A DNA stretch of 34,881 bases from an uncultured Gemmatimonadales bacterium (GCA_947259405.1 CAMYLY010000006.1:160296-195176), one strand, 5' to 3'. Counted from the first letter of the stretch, positions 1 through 11,202 are shown. Made by a program: numbers and translations. Notes: a model not told the origin generated them from the letters alone.

Positions 1-1678
1 GTCCGAGTGCATTGTGGGCATTGCGTCCGGAACCTCCAACCGGAACTTGTTGCGGTTCTTCTCCACCAGCGGCCGAGCCGTATCGACGACGTTCTCCAGC
101 ATCGCGTCCACGTCAAAGGTTTCCGCATGGAGTTCCATCTTGCCGGCTTCGATCTTCGATAGGTCGAGAATGTCATTGATAAGCGAGAGCAAGTGGCGGC
201 CGGCGGTATGCACCTTCTGCAGGTCGCCGGAGAGATCGTCGTGGCCCAAGTCCTCGACCTCTTCCTGCAACATTTCGGAGTATCCGATGATGGCGTTCAG
301 GGGCGTTCGGAGTTCGTGGCTCATGTTTGCCAGGAACTGGCTCTTGGCGCTGTTCGCGGCTTCGGCGTCTCGGCGGGCCTCCAACAACTCCGTGATGTCG
401 TGGTACATCCCCATCAAACCCACCCGTTCATTTTCGACGAAGACGGGGACGCCGAGGATCTCCACGTCCACCCAACTGCCATCCTTTCTGCGTCGACGGC
501 CCATGCCGCGTACCGGTCGGTCTAACGCATCGGTCGTGTACTGGACGGCTTCGGAGCGGGATTTCTCGGTGGTGATCAGTTCGTCTAAGTTGCGGCCCAC
601 CGCTTCCGCGGCCGTGTAGCCGAACAGGGATTCGAAGGCGGGGTTGGTGGAGACGATCTTGTGCTTGGCGTCCAGCGTGACGATCGCGACTGGACTGTTG
701 ACCACGACCTCCTCGAAGTACTGCTTCTGGCGTTGGGCTGAGGTGTAGAGCCCGGCGTTTTCGATGGCGATCGCGGCCTGCGGCGCAAACGACTTGAGAA
801 GTCGCAGGTCTTCGTCGTTGAAGACGCGTGCCGGATCGGAGTGGACCGTGGCGATGGCGCCGACGAGACGTCTCCCGATCAACAGTGGTGCCGCCATCAC
901 CGAGTGCACGGTGATGTCCGAGTATTTGGGGGATTGCCCTAGCCACTCATGGTAGGACGGGATGATGATCGGCTCCATGGTCTTTGCGACCGTGCCCATG
1001 GCACCTTCTCCGAGCGCGATACGCGTTCCGGTCGAATCCTTTCCGATGTTTTCACTCGCGAGGACGACCAGCTCTTCGGTTGTTTCTTCGAAGATCGCAA
1101 CCTCACCACCTGTCACACCCAGCAGCGTCACGGCGCGCGCGATGACAGCGTGGAGCACGTTGGACAGCTCGAGTTCCGATGACATGACGGCCATCGTTTC
1201 GAGCAATGCTTCGTGTTCGTCGGCTCGCCGGCGTTCGTCGGCGAGGAGCCGAGCGCGGCCAATCGCAATGCTCGCCTGTTCTTCCGTCTACGCGAAGCGG
1301 GACATCCACTTCCGATCCGCTCGCGAGACTCGCGAGGTACCGCGATGCTTTCGTGACGTCAGCGGTATAATGGAGCTTGCCATCCTGAACAGCTTGTTCG
1401 CTGAGTCCCTCGCCTGGGTGGACGTGCCAGTCACTTGGGGCTTCTTCCCAGCCGACGCTGGCTTGGAGCACGCGGTCGCCTGTTTCCTCGTCGAGGAGAA
1501 ACACGCCGAGGAAGTTGTAGCCGAGTGCCTCGTCATGGAGGCCATTGACCATCGAGTGATAGACCTCGTTCTCGTCCCGCGATGAGGCGATGGCCGTTGT
1601 GAGCCGGAGTAAGGCGGCCTGCCGCCGTGCCGCGTGACCGTTGCGGCTGCGTTTGCGGACCTTCCGAAGGGATCCCAC
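1..1678 (-). pseudogene. GAF-GAF-PAS sensor histidine kinase, frameshifted by an internal deletion; 3' end beyond the window
   Basis: Third member of the tandem kinase array. Reading starts at a GTG at 1678, directly after the TAA of the upstream kinase. It encodes the first GAF domain as far as VDVPLRV (about 1289), where the frame is lost. Matching sequence resumes in another frame at 1287 (EEQASIAIGRA) and stays open to base 1: second GAF, PAS, HisKA with MSHELRTP (His codon 316-318) and the start of the ATPase domain. Both paralogues have 32 codons (96 nt) at this spot where this copy has 13 nt, so about 83 nt are missing, which is not a multiple of three. The downstream frame also carries a TAG at 1290-1288. 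The more than 1.2 kb of intact downstream frame suggests a recent mutation or a sequence/assembly error. A shortened kinase could start internally, for example at ATG codons just after 1200. The C-terminus, possibly with receiver domains, is not visible. Confidence 0.8.
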
Positions 1679-4312
1679 TTAGACGCTCGCGGCCATCTTC
1701 GGGGCAGCGGCCGGCAATCGCACCGTAAATGTGGATCCGCGTCCCGGTTCACTGGTGACGGAGATGTCGCCGCCCATCATCTGACAGAACTTCCGGCTAA
1801 TCGGGAGGCCGAGGCCGGTGCCGCCGTACTTGCTGGCGGTCGACGATTCAGCCTGGGTAAATGCATCGAACACACGATCCATTTGCTGCGGCGTCATGCC
1901 AATCCCGGAATCACGAACGGCGAACACGAGGTCGTCGATGCGATTGCTGTTTCCCATCCGTTGGACGCGCAGCGTGATGGTGCCTTGGTCGGTGAACTTG
2001 GCGGCATTCGAGAGCAGGTTGAGCAGAATTTGGCGCATGCGTGTCCGATCGGTCTCCATATGCCCGAGGCCGTCGTCGGCTTCTACGGCAAACGTGTTCC
2101 CATTCTTTTCGACGAGCGGCCGGGCCGTGGCTACGACATCCTCGACGGTACCGTCGACATCAAACGACTCGACACTGAGTTCCATCTTGCCCGCCTCGAT
2201 CTTCGAGAGATCAAGGACGTCATTGATGAGCGACAGGAGATGACGGCCTGCGCCGTGGATCTTCTCCAAGTCGCTCACGAACTCCGCCTGCCCAATTTCT
2301 TCGGCTTCCTCATGCAACATCTCGCTGTACCCGATGATGGCGTTGAGCGGTGTGCGGAGTTCATGGCTCATGTTGGCCAGGAACTGGCTCTTGGCGCTGT
2401 TGGCCGTTTCCGCGTCGCGTCGTGCGGCGAGGAGTTCCGTGATATCGTGATACAAGGCCATGAGTCCCAGCAAGCGACCGTCGACGACCACCGGAACTCC
2501 TAGCACCTCCACGTCGACCACGGTGCCGTCCTTGCGGCGGCGCTGCCCGATCCCGTGCACCGGCCGGTCGTATGCCTCGTGCGTGTAGGCCTCCGCCTGT
2601 GACCGAGAAGCCTCCGTGGTGATCAACGGATCGATGTCCTTTCCGAGTACTTCGGCCTCCGTGTACCCGAACAACTCCTCAAATGCCGGGTTGCACGACG
2701 TCACGCGCTTGTTCACGTCGACAGTCAGAATTGCCACGGGGTTGTTCTTCACCAATTCCTCGAAGTACTTCTTTTGCTGTTGAGCGTCCGTGAAGAAGCG
2801 CGCATTCTGAATGGCGATAGCCGCCTGTGGCGCAAACAGCTCGAGCAGGCGCAGGTCCTCCCGACCGAACTCACGGCCTGGATCCGAGTGCACACTGGCA
2901 ATCACACCCACGAAGCGGCCACCGAGCATGAGTGGCGCGGCCATCACCGTCTGGACCGTGCTCTGCGTGTAGCGCTCGGAGCGCCGGAGCCACTCCTGAT
3001 ACCGCGGAATGATCAGTGACTCGTGGGTTTCGGCGACCTTGCCCATCGCACCTTCGCCGATCGCCATGCGCGACCCGACTGCGTTGGTTCCCATGTTTTG
3101 GCTTGCGACGATCTCCAGATCGCCGCGGGATTCGTCGTACGTTGCCAGTTCCCCCCCGGTCACATTCAGCAGGCCCACCGCCCGCTCGAGCACGCCTTGC
3201 AGCACCTTGGACAACTCCAGCTCACTCGAGAGATCGCTCATCGTGCCGAGCAGGGCCTTCTGTTCTTCGGCGCGCTGCCGTTCATTGGCAAAGAGTCGGG
3301 CATTCTCGATTGCGATGGCCGCTTGTGGCGCGAAGAGATTCAAGAGCCGGAGATCATCGTCACCAAACCGGCGCGCGGGATCTTTGTCCATGAACGCAAT
3401 CGCACCAACGAGGTGCCGCCCCATGACCAACGGTGCTACCATGACGCCGTAGAATTCGACATCGGCGTATTGTACCGATTGCCCCGACCATTCGTGGTAA
3501 TCGCGAATGATGAGGGGCTCGCGCGTTTCGGCGGCGCGCCCCATCGCGCCTTCCCCAATTCGCAACCGCAGCCCCGTCGTGTCCCGCTTCCCAACGTTGT
3601 GACTCGCCACGATTTCGAGCTCACTTGTGAGGGGATCGTGGATGGCGAGCTCACCGTGACTGACCTGCAGGAGTCGCACGGCGCGATCGAGCACGGCCTG
3701 CAGGACGTCGGCCAACTCTAGCTCCGCGGCGAGGTCGGACATCGTCGCGCGCAGTGCTTCCTGCTCGTCAGCGCGTCGCCGTTCCGCGGCCAGGGCGCGC
3801 GCGCGGCCAATGGCGATGCCAGCGTGGTTCGCCGCGGCGGTGAGGATCTCGAAGTCATCGTCGCCGAACGCGTTCGGGCGACCGCTCTCGACGACGAGGA
3901 CGCCGACGAGCTCTCGGTTCACCTGAAGAGGAATGTCGACCTCAGAGCCTTCGTTCCGTGTCGGCAGATACCGCGTGTCGCGCGTGACCCGCGGCGTGTA
4001 GTGCATGCGACCGTCCAGCAGCGGTCGCTCGCTCAACCCCGTGCCCGGCTTGATCCGCAGATCCTCAGGAGCGTTCTCCCAGCCGGTACTCGCCGTCAAC
4101 ACGCGGTCGCCCGTTTCCTCGTCCACGAGGAGGAGAGCGACAAAGTCATAACCCAGCGCCCGATCGTGAAGACCGCGCACGACGGCCGCGCAGATCTCCT
4201 GCTCGGTATCGGCTGCGGCAATTGCCGTGGAGAGACGCAACAGTGCGGCGTCGCGCCGTCGTGTGGATCCCGTCGCGGACGAGCGAGCCGCAGTTCGTCG
4301 CTTGGTGCCCAT
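1679..4312 (-). CDS. Soluble sensor histidine kinase, GAF-GAF-GAF-PAS-HisKA-HATPase
   Basis: About 877 residues with no membrane segment, so a cytoplasmic sensor. Order: three GAF domains (about 20-175, 195-345, 365-510), a PAS domain (about 520-635), HisKA with the phospho-acceptor in MSHELRTP (His650), and an HATPase domain with the N box ([11 protein letters not shown], about 763-773), G1 DSGIGM (801-806) and G2 GGTGLGLP (830-837). No receiver domain follows, so its partner regulator must be encoded elsewhere. The ATG at 4312 is preferred because it lies 4 nt after the stop of the upstream kinase; an earlier start at 4357 would add 15 residues inside that gene. The downstream kinase begins right after this stop, so the three are probably co-transcribed. 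It differs from the upstream paralogue by one extra GAF domain and the absence of the C-terminal receivers. The ligand is unknown. Confidence 0.9.
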   Translation of the reverse strand: MGTKRRTAARSSATGSTRRRDAALLRLSTAIAAADTEQEICAAVVRGLHDRALGYDFVALLLVDEETGDRVLTASTGWENAPEDLRIKPGTGLSERPLLDGRMHYTPRVTRDTRYLPTRNEGSEVDIPLQVNRELVGVLVVESGRPNAFGDDDFEILTAAANHAGIAIGRARALAAERRRADEQEALRATMSDLAAELELADVLQAVLDRAVRLLQVSHGELAIHDPLTSELEIVASHNVGKRDTTGLRLRIGEGAMGRAAETREPLIIRDYHEWSGQSVQYADVEFYGVMVAPLVMGRHLVGAIAFMDKDPARRFGDDDLRLLNLFAPQAAIAIENARLFANERQRAEEQKALLGTMSDLSSELELSKVLQGVLERAVGLLNVTGGELATYDESRGDLEIVASQNMGTNAVGSRMAIGEGAMGKVAETHESLIIPRYQEWLRRSERYTQSTVQTVMAAPLMLGGRFVGVIASVHSDPGREFGREDLRLLELFAPQAAIAIQNARFFTDAQQQKKYFEELVKNNPVAILTVDVNKRVTSCNPAFEELFGYTEAEVLGKDIDPLITTEASRSQAEAYTHEAYDRPVHGIGQRRRKDGTVVDVEVLGVPVVVDGRLLGLMALYHDITELLAARRDAETANSAKSQFLANMSHELRTPLNAIIGYSEMLHEEAEEIGQAEFVSDLEKIHGAGRHLLSLINDVLDLSKIEAGKMELSVESFDVDGTVEDVVATARPLVEKNGNTFAVEADDGLGHMETDRTRMRQILLNLLSNAAKFTDQGTITLRVQRMGNSNRIDDLVFAVRDSGIGMTPQQMDRVFDAFTQAESSTASKYGGTGLGLPISRKFCQMMGGDISVTSEPGRGSTFTVRLPAAAPKMAASV

Positions 4313-4316
4313 TCGT

Positions 4317-7256
4317 CTACTGGCTGGCCCGCGCGACCAGACTCCGTACCTCGGCAATCAGGTTGGTGGAGTCTTTTGTGCCCTTTTGCACGATGTGCTC
4401 GACGCCACCGTTGAGGCGTCGACGCTCGGCATCGGTGAGATCCTTGGCGGTGATCACGACGACGGGAATCGACTGCCCGCCGTCGCGGGCGCGGAACGCT
4501 TCGAGGAACTCGAACCCGTCCATCTCTGGCATCATCAGGTCGAGCAACACGAGCGCCGGTGATGCTTCGGCCGCCCGCGTCAGTCCATCACGACCGTTCG
4601 CCGCTTCGACGACGTGCCACCCTTCGCGTTCGAGCGTTCTCTTGAGCATGGATCGAATGTCGGCGTCGTCCTCGACAACGAGCACGGGGTGAGCGTCGTC
4701 TGCACCGACGTACCGACGGAGGATTGCCGAAAGACGATCGCGATCGATCGGTTTCGTCAGATACTCGGAGGCGCCAAGCGCGAACCCCATGTTCTTCTCA
4801 TCGACGATCGACACCATCACGACCGGAATGTCCGCTAGATCGGGATCTTCCTTGAGTTTGCCGAGGACCGCCCATCCATCCATGCCCGGCATCAGCACGT
4901 CGAGCGTGATGACGTCCGGCGTGATCGACCGAGCGAGTTGGAGGCCCTGCTGGCCGTCCACCGCTTCGACAACGCGAAGGCCATCCTTCGCGAGGGTTCG
5001 ACTCATGATGTTGCGCACGGCGGGATCATCGTCGATGACCAACACCGACCGAAGACCCTCGGTGCTGGAGTCGACCGCTGTGGGCGGCATGTCGGGTGCC
5101 GCGCTCGTTGCCGGTACCACGGCCGGCACCCGCACGGCGAAGGTTGAACCGGCCCCTTGCGTGCTTTCGACATGAATGTCGCCGCCCATCATCTGACAGA
5201 AACGCCGCGAGATGGGAAGACCGAGACCCGTCCCGCCATACTTGCTCTGGGTGGCCGCGTCGGCCTGAGCAAAGGCTTCGAAGACTCTGTCGACTTGTTC
5301 GTCCGTCATGCCAATGCCGCTGTCCGTAACGCTGAAGATCATCCAGTCGACACCGCGATCGTCGGATTCGCGCGCGGTTTCGAGCGTGATCTGTCCATGG
5401 TCCGTGAACTTCGCGGCGTTGGAGAGCAGGTTGAGGAGCACCTGCCGGAGACGTGTGAGGTCTGAATGCATCGTGCCAAGTGCGTCGGGCTGCTTGAGGA
5501 CCAGCGTGTTGTCGTTGCGTTCGATCAACGGCTTGGCGGTAGCCACAACCTGATCGATCGCGGGCCCCACGTCGAACGTCTCGACGTACAGCTCCATCTT
5601 TCCGGCCTCGATCTTCGAGAGATCGAGCACATCGTTGATCAAGGCCAGGAGATGTCGACCGGCCGCGTGGATCTTTTGGAGGTCTTCTACCATGCCGCGC
5701 TGACCACCGTCTTCCGCGTCCTCCTGCAACATCTCGCTGTATCCGATGATGGCGTTGAGCGGCGTACGCAGCTCGTGGCTCATGTTGGCCAAGAACTGAC
5801 TCTTGGCGCTGTTGGCTGCCTCGGCATCCCGCCGCGCCTCAAGCAGTTCCGTGACGTCGTGATACAGACCCATCATGCCGACGCGCTCACCGTCGACGAC
5901 GACGGGCACGGCGAGCACCTGAACGTCAACCAGCGAGCCGTCCTTGCGTTGGCGTTGGCCGAAGCCGTGCACCGCATGCTCGCCCGCTTCCTGCGTGTAG
6001 GCGACGGCCTGCGACCGTGACTCTTCCGTCGTAATGAGGTCGTCCAGGTTCTTCCCGATGACTTCGGACGCGTCGTAGCCGTACAACGCCTCGAACGCGG
6101 GATTGCAGGACGTGACGTTGTGGGAAGGATCGAGGATGACGATCGCGACGGGACTGTTCTCGACGAGTGCCGCGAAGTACTGCCGCTGCCGCCGCGCCGC
6201 CGTGTAGATGCTCGCGTTTTCGATCGCAATGGCCGCCTGCGGTGCAAACATACTGACCAGGCGTAGATCGGATTCCCCGAATTGCCGGCGTTCGTCGGAA
6301 TCCCAAACGGAAATCGCCCCGACTACGCGACGAGCAATCAGCAAAGGCACCACGAGCACGGCGCGGGCTTCCACACCGGCGTACTGCGCCGAACGCCCGG
6401 CCCACTGCTGATAGTCCTCGATGATCAGCGGCTCGTGTGTCTCCGCGACCTTGCCCATCGCGCCTTCGCCAATCTTGAGGCGCGTTCCGGTCGAGACCGT
6501 CCCCGTGTTGTGGTTCACGGCGATCTCCAGCTCGGCCCTATCAGGATCATGGATCGCGAGCTCGCCGGCAGACACTCCCAAGAGCGAGACCGCACGCCCC
6601 AACACCGCTTTGAGGAGCTTGGGCAACTCCAACTCTGCGGAGAGATCTCCCATCGTCTCCAGCAGGGCGCGCTGTTCATCGCCGCGTCGTCGCTCGCTGG
6701 CCAGGACGTTCCGCTGCTGTTCGACTAGACGCCACCGCCCAATGGCGATCGCCGCCTGGTTGGCCGCGGCGCTAAGGATCTCGAGATCTTCAGGGGCGAA
6801 CGCGTCGGGGGTCTCGCTTTCCACAACAAGGACGCCCACGGGATCGCCGTCGATGAGCAGGGGCACGTCGACCTCGGAGCCGCTGGCCAGGCCGGGGATG
6901 TAGTCCGGGATTTTGGTGACGTCAGGTGTGTAGTGGAGTCTGCCGTCTTCGAGCGGTCGCCCGCTCAGCCCTTCACCCTTGGGCAGGCGCATGTTGGCGG
7001 GGATGTCCGTCCACCCAACGCTCGCACGCATGATACGATCGCCGGTCGGGTCATCGCGCAGAAACACGCCAACGAAGTCGTATCCAATCGACTCGTCCTG
7101 AAGGCCGCGGACCACGGCCTCGCAGATATCCGTTTCGTTCGTGGCACCGGCGATTCCGGTCAAGAGTCGCATCAGGGCGGATTGCCGGTGCGCGGCGGCC
7201 TGTGCCGCCCTGGACGCGGAATCGTGTGGGAGGAGTTCCCCTTGGCTATCGGTCAT
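4317..7256 (-). CDS. Hybrid sensor histidine kinase, GAF-GAF-PAS-HisKA-HATPase-REC-REC
   Basis: About 979 residues, soluble, first gene of the kinase array. Domains: GAF (about 25-175), GAF (about 200-350), PAS (about 355-475), HisKA with MSHELRTP (His494), HATPase (N box about 608-617, G1 DSGIGM 645-650, G2 GGTGLGLP 674-681), then two receiver domains. REC1 (about 736-850) has acidic residues IDDD, phospho-acceptor Asp786 in TLDVLMP and the conserved Lys in [10 protein letters not shown]2 (about 856-977) has VEDD, Asp906 in LLDLMMP and ITAKD. Both receivers keep the residues needed for phosphorylation, so an internal relay is plausible, although no Hpt domain is attached. The ATG at 7256 (MTDSQGE) is preferred over a TTG six bases upstream. 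Both divergent promoters must lie in the 80-base gap to the GMC oxidoreductase; a TATCCT hexamer is present there but has no convincing -35 partner. Confidence 0.92.
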   Translation of the reverse strand: MTDSQGELLPHDSASRAAQAAAHRQSALMRLLTGIAGATNETDICEAVVRGLQDESIGYDFVGVFLRDDPTGDRIMRASVGWTDIPANMRLPKGEGLSGRPLEDGRLHYTPDVTKIPDYIPGLASGSEVDVPLLIDGDPVGVLVVESETPDAFAPEDLEILSAAANQAAIAIGRWRLVEQQRNVLASERRRGDEQRALLETMGDLSAELELPKLLKAVLGRAVSLLGVSAGELAIHDPDRAELEIAVNHNTGTVSTGTRLKIGEGAMGKVAETHEPLIIEDYQQWAGRSAQYAGVEARAVLVVPLLIARRVVGAISVWDSDERRQFGESDLRLVSMFAPQAAIAIENASIYTAARRQRQYFAALVENSPVAIVILDPSHNVTSCNPAFEALYGYDASEVIGKNLDDLITTEESRSQAVAYTQEAGEHAVHGFGQRQRKDGSLVDVQVLAVPVVVDGERVGMMGLYHDVTELLEARRDAEAANSAKSQFLANMSHELRTPLNAIIGYSEMLQEDAEDGGQRGMVEDLQKIHAAGRHLLALINDVLDLSKIEAGKMELYVETFDVGPAIDQVVATAKPLIERNDNTLVLKQPDALGTMHSDLTRLRQVLLNLLSNAAKFTDHGQITLETARESDDRGVDWMIFSVTDSGIGMTDEQVDRVFEAFAQADAATQSKYGGTGLGLPISRRFCQMMGGDIHVESTQGAGSTFAVRVPAVVPATSAAPDMPPTAVDSSTEGLRSVLVIDDDPAVRNIMSRTLAKDGLRVVEAVDGQQGLQLARSITPDVITLDVLMPGMDGWAVLGKLKEDPDLADIPVVMVSIVDEKNMGFALGASEYLTKPIDRDRLSAILRRYVGADDAHPVLVVEDDADIRSMLKRTLEREGWHVVEAANGRDGLTRAAEASPALVLLDLMMPEMDGFEFLEAFRARDGGQSIPVVVITAKDLTDAERRRLNGGVEHIVQKGTKDSTNLIAEVRSLVARASQ

Positions 7257-7336
7257 GCGCAAGCAGGATCATGGACTCATAGGATACGGTTCGCAGAGCC
7301 GACCTGCTAGGGGATGGTGCTGCGCGCGTCGTCTGA

Positions 7337-9334
7337 ATGCGCTTGAGGAGCTACCTTCTGCACGTGGCCACGCTGTCCGATTCGGAGAGGCAGACGCTCA
7401 CCGCCGTCTGCGACGCACTCGTCCCGGCCTATGATGACGAGCGACCGTTCTTCGCGACCGGCGCGCTCGCGGCCGGAGTTCCTGAGCGAGTTGAGCGTCT
7501 CGTTGGGATGCTTACGGATCCTCACGACCGCGCGCGATTGCGCTTGCTGCTCCGTGTCTTGGGATCTCGACTCGCGAGTCTCGTCAGCATCCGGCGTCCG
7601 AGTCGGTTTCACGGGTTGCCACCCGAGCAGCGCGAACGCCTGCTCGCCACCTGGGCCGAGTCCAGTTGGCGGCTCCCGCGCACCGGGTTTCAGGCACTCA
7701 AACGGCTCGTTCATGTCGCGTACTACTGCTGGCCGCCCCGCAGCGGGCCGCACCCCGCGTGGCCACTGGTTGGGTATCCGGGGCCGCTCCCTCAGCCGGA
7801 GCACGGGGTGGCGCCACTCGCGGCGCAGACTGTCGACCACGACGCAACTATCGACTGCGATGTCGTGGTGATCGGATCGGGGGCGGGCGGGGGCGTCGTG
7901 GCAGGGGTACTCGCGGACCTGGGCAGGGATGTAGTGATCCTCGAACAGGGTCCCAATCCCGGTGCCGCCGACATGACCCAAGTCGAGGGAGACATGCTGG
8001 CCTCTCTATATCTTGAGCACGGCCTGCTCATGACCCAGAGCGGATCGATGCCGGTGCTGGCAGGCAGCTGTGTCGGCGGAGGAACGCTCATCAACTACAC
8101 GACGTCGCTCCCCTTGCCCGACGCGATTCGCCAATCGTGGGACGCAAGTTCGGGACTTGATCTGTTCTCGGGATCGACCTTCGTTGAAGCCGTCGAGCGT
8201 GTCAGTGCACGACTCGACGTGAACAGATTGTCGTCCCCTGGAATCCGCGACCAGTTGCTCGAGCAGGGTTGCGAGAGACTTGGTTGGCATGTCGATGCCA
8301 TTCCGCGCAACGTGACGAACTGCCTCGAGGGAGCCGAATGCGGATTCTGCGGTTACGGATGTCGTCATGGTGCCAAGAACTCGACCGCCGTGACCTACCT
8401 AGCCGACGCGGTCGCTTGTGGTGCGCGGCTGTATCCGCACTGTACGGTCGAGCGCATCGTCATCGAAGCCGGCGTCGCAACGGGGGTTCGCGCGACCGTC
8501 CAGCACGGTGACCGGCCAGCTTCGCTCACGGTGCGCGCCAAGCGGGTCGTCGTGGCCGCCGGATCGATCGGGACGCCGGCGCTGCTTCTTCGGTCAGGTG
8601 TCTCGAACGCCAACATCGGTCGTAACCTCTACCTGCACCCGGCGACGGCAATGACCGGGGTGTTCAACGAGCGCGTGGACCCGTGGACCGGTTCATTGCA
8701 GACGCGGTACTCGGATGAAATGGGCAACCTCGATGCGGGGTTCGGCACGCGGTTCGAGACGGCCCCCGTGCAGTTCGCGTTGGTCGCGAGTGGGTTTGGC
8801 TGGGGTGGCTCGCGGGCCTATCGGGAGGATGTTGCCAAGCTTGGGAACATGGGACTCGTGGGCGTATTGCTACGCGATCGATTCACCGGCCGAGTCAAAG
8901 TGACCCGAAGTGGTCACCCGAAGGTCCACTACGACCTGTCACCGTACGACGCCCGTCATGCCCGTGCCGGGCTCATGGGCGCCGCCAAAATCCTTGCGGC
9001 TGCGGGCGCGAAGGAGATTACGTCGCTCCACACACCGCCGGCGCGAGTCACGGTTCGGGGAGACGCATGGGAGGATGAACTCCAGGCCGCCATGGACGCG
9101 CGCGGGTATCGGCGGAGTCGCATGTCGTACGTGTCGTTCCATCAGATGGGGACGGCCGCGATGGGGCGCGATCGTCGCAAGGCGGTCGTCGATGAACACG
9201 GCGCGTCCCATGACGTGCGGCACCTGTACGTGGCCGACGCGTCGACGTTCCCAGCGTCGAGTGGTGTGAATCCGATGCTCACCATCATGGCGATTGCCGA
9301 CCACGTGGCCAGGCGGATACACGATCGATGGTGA
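7337..9334 (+). CDS. GMC-family FAD oxidoreductase, long-chain fatty alcohol oxidase type
   Basis: 665 residues. The first 130 or so form an alpha-helical N-terminal region like that of long-chain alcohol oxidases (related to gluconate 2-dehydrogenase subunit 3). Then comes a GMC core: FAD-binding CDVVVIGSGAGGG at about 174-186 followed by the ribose-binding Glu in VILEQG, the GGGTLINYT segment (about 247-255), a cysteine-rich motif NCLEGAECGFCGYGC (328-342) typical of the FAO subgroup, and the C-terminal active-site segment FHQMGTAAMG with NPMLTIMAIADH. GMC enzymes oxidise alcohols with FAD as hydride acceptor; the FAO subgroup acts on long-chain fatty alcohols, giving aldehydes. The natural substrate and electron acceptor here are unproven. 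No signal peptide is seen. The stop overlaps the start of the ThDP lyase gene by 7 nt, so the two are very likely co-translated. Confidence 0.9.
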   Translation: MRLRSYLLHVATLSDSERQTLTAVCDALVPAYDDERPFFATGALAAGVPERVERLVGMLTDPHDRARLRLLLRVLGSRLASLVSIRRPSRFHGLPPEQRERLLATWAESSWRLPRTGFQALKRLVHVAYYCWPPRSGPHPAWPLVGYPGPLPQPEHGVAPLAAQTVDHDATIDCDVVVIGSGAGGGVVAGVLADLGRDVVILEQGPNPGAADMTQVEGDMLASLYLEHGLLMTQSGSMPVLAGSCVGGGTLINYTTSLPLPDAIRQSWDASSGLDLFSGSTFVEAVERVSARLDVNRLSSPGIRDQLLEQGCERLGWHVDAIPRNVTNCLEGAECGFCGYGCRHGAKNSTAVTYLADAVACGARLYPHCTVERIVIEAGVATGVRATVQHGDRPASLTVRAKRVVVAAGSIGTPALLLRSGVSNANIGRNLYLHPATAMTGVFNERVDPWTGSLQTRYSDEMGNLDAGFGTRFETAPVQFALVASGFGWGGSRAYREDVAKLGNMGLVGVLLRDRFTGRVKVTRSGHPKVHYDLSPYDARHARAGLMGAAKILAAAGAKEITSLHTPPARVTVRGDAWEDELQAAMDARGYRRSRMSYVSFHQMGTAAMGRDRRKAVVDEHGASHDVRHLYVADASTFPASSGVNPMLTIMAIADHVARRIHDRW

Positions 9335-11049
9335 GTGGCGGAGAGATCGTCGCGGCTGCCATCGAGCGTCACGGGGTCGCCGCGCTCTACACGCTGTGCG
9401 GCGGACACATCTCACCGATTCTCGTCGAAGCCAAGCGACGGGGCATCCGTGTGATCGACGTGCGTGACGAGGCGACCGCGGTGTTTGCGGCGGACGCGTA
9501 TGCGCGATTGACCGGCACGCCTGGCGTAGCGGTCGTCACGGCCGGTCCTGGGGTCACCAACACGATCACGGCCATCAAGAACGCGCAGCTGGCACAGTCA
9601 CCACTGGTCCTGCTCGGGGGTGCGGCGGCGACCCTGCTGCAAGGGCGAGGGGCGCTTCAGGATATCGACCAGCTCAGGATCCTCGAATCGGCCGTGAAAT
9701 GGTCCACCGAGGTGCGCCGACTGCGAGACCTCGAGGAGGCGGTCGAACAGGCCCTCGTGAAGGCGCTGGAGGGTGTGCCCGGTCCGACGTTCGTCGAGTG
9801 CCCCGTCGACGTGCTCTATCCCGAGGTGACCGTGCGGGAGTGGTATGGGAAAGCCACGGAAAGAAGCCGCTCCGGCGTGGGCGCCAAGATGCGCTCTTGG
9901 TATGTCGAGCGACATCTCAAACGCCTGTTCGCCTCTGGCGAACGCAACTTTTCGGTGGACCATGCACCGGCATTGCATGTGGATGACGGGGACGTTCGGC
10001 GGTCGTGGGAGTTGCTCGGCGCTGCCAGTCGACCCGTGATGCTCGTCGGGAGTCAGGCCATGCTGCGGCCGGCTGCGGTCGCCGAACTGGCTGCGGCCGT
10101 GAAAGCGTTGGGCGTCCCCGTCTATTGCTCGGGCATGGCGCGGGGCCTGCTCGGTGCCACCCATCCACTGCTCACGCGCCACGCCCGCCGACAGGCGTTC
10201 AAAGAGGCGGATCTGGTGTTGCTCGCCGGCGTCCCGATGGACTTTCGACTGGACTACGGATCTCAGATCAGTCCCAAGGCCACTTTGATTTCGGTCAACC
10301 GGAGTCGCGACGACGTCGACCGGAACCGCCGGCCAACGCAAGCCGTGGTCTCGGATCCATCGCTGTTCTTGGAGCGGCTCGCCGGATACAAACAGGGTCA
10401 CTGGGACGGTTGGTCCGCGCAATTGCGGGCACGCGATCGGCAACGCGATGAGGAGATCCGACAGCAATCGGAAGCGGAGTCGGAGTACGTCAATCATTTG
10501 TATCTACTGCGATGTTTGGACGAGCATCTCCCCGACGACAGCGTGTTGGTCCTCGATGGTGGCGACTTCGCGGCGTCGGCGTCGTACGTTGTTGCGCCCC
10601 GCGGTCCGCTGCGTTTTCTGGACCCCGGGGTATACGGCACGCTTGGCGTGGGCGGAGGATTTGCGCTCGGCGCATCCACCGTCCGGCCCGACACGGAGAC
10701 GTGGATCATCTATGGCGATGGGTCGGCGGCGTTTTCGATCGCCGAGTTTGACACGTTCGTTCGCCATGGGCTCCCGGTCATCGCGTTGGTCGGCAATGAT
10801 GGTGCGTGGACGCAGATTGCGCGCGGACAGATCGAGATGCTTGGGGACGATGTCGGGACCACGCTGCGGCGCACCGATTACCACAAAGTGGCACAGGGCT
10901 ACGGCGCGGCCGGTCTCAAAGTGGAATCGGCGGAAGAGGTCGAAGCGGCAATCGTCAAAGCGCAGCGTCTAGCGAAGAGCGGGAAACCTGTGTTGATCAA
11001 TGCGTTGATCGATCCGGGCGAGTTTCGGGCAGGATCGATGAGTATTTAG
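9328..11049 (+). CDS. Thiamine-diphosphate enzyme of the HACL2/ILVBL type (2-hydroxyacyl-CoA lyase-like, acetolactate-synthase-like)
   Basis: 573 residues with the three domains of the acetolactate synthase superfamily. The catalytic Glu48 is in [18 protein letters not shown]. The ThDP/Mg motif begins with GDGS (463-466) and ends with the Asn490-Asp491 pair. The segment [20 protein letters not shown], then [14 protein letters not shown] and FRAGSMSI at the C-terminus, resemble my recollection of animal ILVBL (HACL2), which cleaves 2-hydroxy fatty acyl-CoA to formyl-CoA and a chain-shortened aldehyde. On that basis I prefer HACL2-like over biosynthetic IlvB; there is also no ilvN or ilvC nearby. 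The membrane anchor of the animal protein is missing, so this one is cytosolic. The ATG overlaps the stop of the GMC oxidoreductase by 7 nt. Confidence is high for the superfamily and moderate for the reaction. Confidence 0.85.
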   Translation: MVSGGEIVAAAIERHGVAALYTLCGGHISPILVEAKRRGIRVIDVRDEATAVFAADAYARLTGTPGVAVVTAGPGVTNTITAIKNAQLAQSPLVLLGGAAATLLQGRGALQDIDQLRILESAVKWSTEVRRLRDLEEAVEQALVKALEGVPGPTFVECPVDVLYPEVTVREWYGKATERSRSGVGAKMRSWYVERHLKRLFASGERNFSVDHAPALHVDDGDVRRSWELLGAASRPVMLVGSQAMLRPAAVAELAAAVKALGVPVYCSGMARGLLGATHPLLTRHARRQAFKEADLVLLAGVPMDFRLDYGSQISPKATLISVNRSRDDVDRNRRPTQAVVSDPSLFLERLAGYKQGHWDGWSAQLRARDRQRDEEIRQQSEAESEYVNHLYLLRCLDEHLPDDSVLVLDGGDFAASASYVVAPRGPLRFLDPGVYGTLGVGGGFALGASTVRPDTETWIIYGDGSAAFSIAEFDTFVRHGLPVIALVGNDGAWTQIARGQIEMLGDDVGTTLRRTDYHKVAQGYGAAGLKVESAEEVEAAIVKAQRLAKSGKPVLINALIDPGEFRAGSMSI

Positions 11050-11115
11050 GAGGCGGTCAGGCGGCGTGGAAGGGAAGCGCCATACTGCAACCTGCAATTG
11101 TCGATCTGCAATGCA

Positions 11116-11187
11116 TTGGCCCTGATGGACTCGAACCATCATTTCCGGTTCCAAAGACCGGCGTCCTAACCGTTGGACGAAGGGCCA
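11116..11187 (-). tRNA. tRNA-Gln (anticodon TTG)
   Basis: A full cloverleaf can be drawn on the minus strand. The 7-bp acceptor stem is TGGCCCT with AGGGCCA, the D stem GTCC/GGAC, the anticodon stem CCGGT/ACCGG with loop CTTTGGA (anticodon TTG, reads CAA), and the T stem GATGG/CCATC with loop TTCGAGT. The discriminator base is A at 11116. CCA is not encoded: the next bases are TGC. It lies 58 bases after ispE on the same strand. Confidence 0.95.
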
Positions 11188-11202
11188 CCGTCGTGAGTCA
11201 AG

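Noticed and set aside
1634..2503. A 289-codon plus-strand open frame across the second kinase
   Set aside because: It lies opposite a strongly conserved kinase and its translation shows no domain pattern. Long antisense frames are common in GC-rich coding DNA. The same applies to frames at 5466-6020 and 14651-15481.
9598..10497. A 299-codon minus-strand frame opposite the ThDP enzyme
   Set aside because: The plus-strand product has intact catalytic motifs over the same bases. The antisense product is low in recognisable structure and has no start context.
9328..11049. Acetolactate synthase large subunit (ilvB)
   Set aside because: The middle and C-terminal signatures ([34 protein letters not shown]) resemble ILVBL/HACL2 more than IlvB, and no ilvN, ilvC or other branched-chain gene is nearby.
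11050..11115. Terminator after the HACL2-like gene
   Set aside because: A GGCG/CGCC stem of four pairs with an 11-base loop and no T run is too weak to call.
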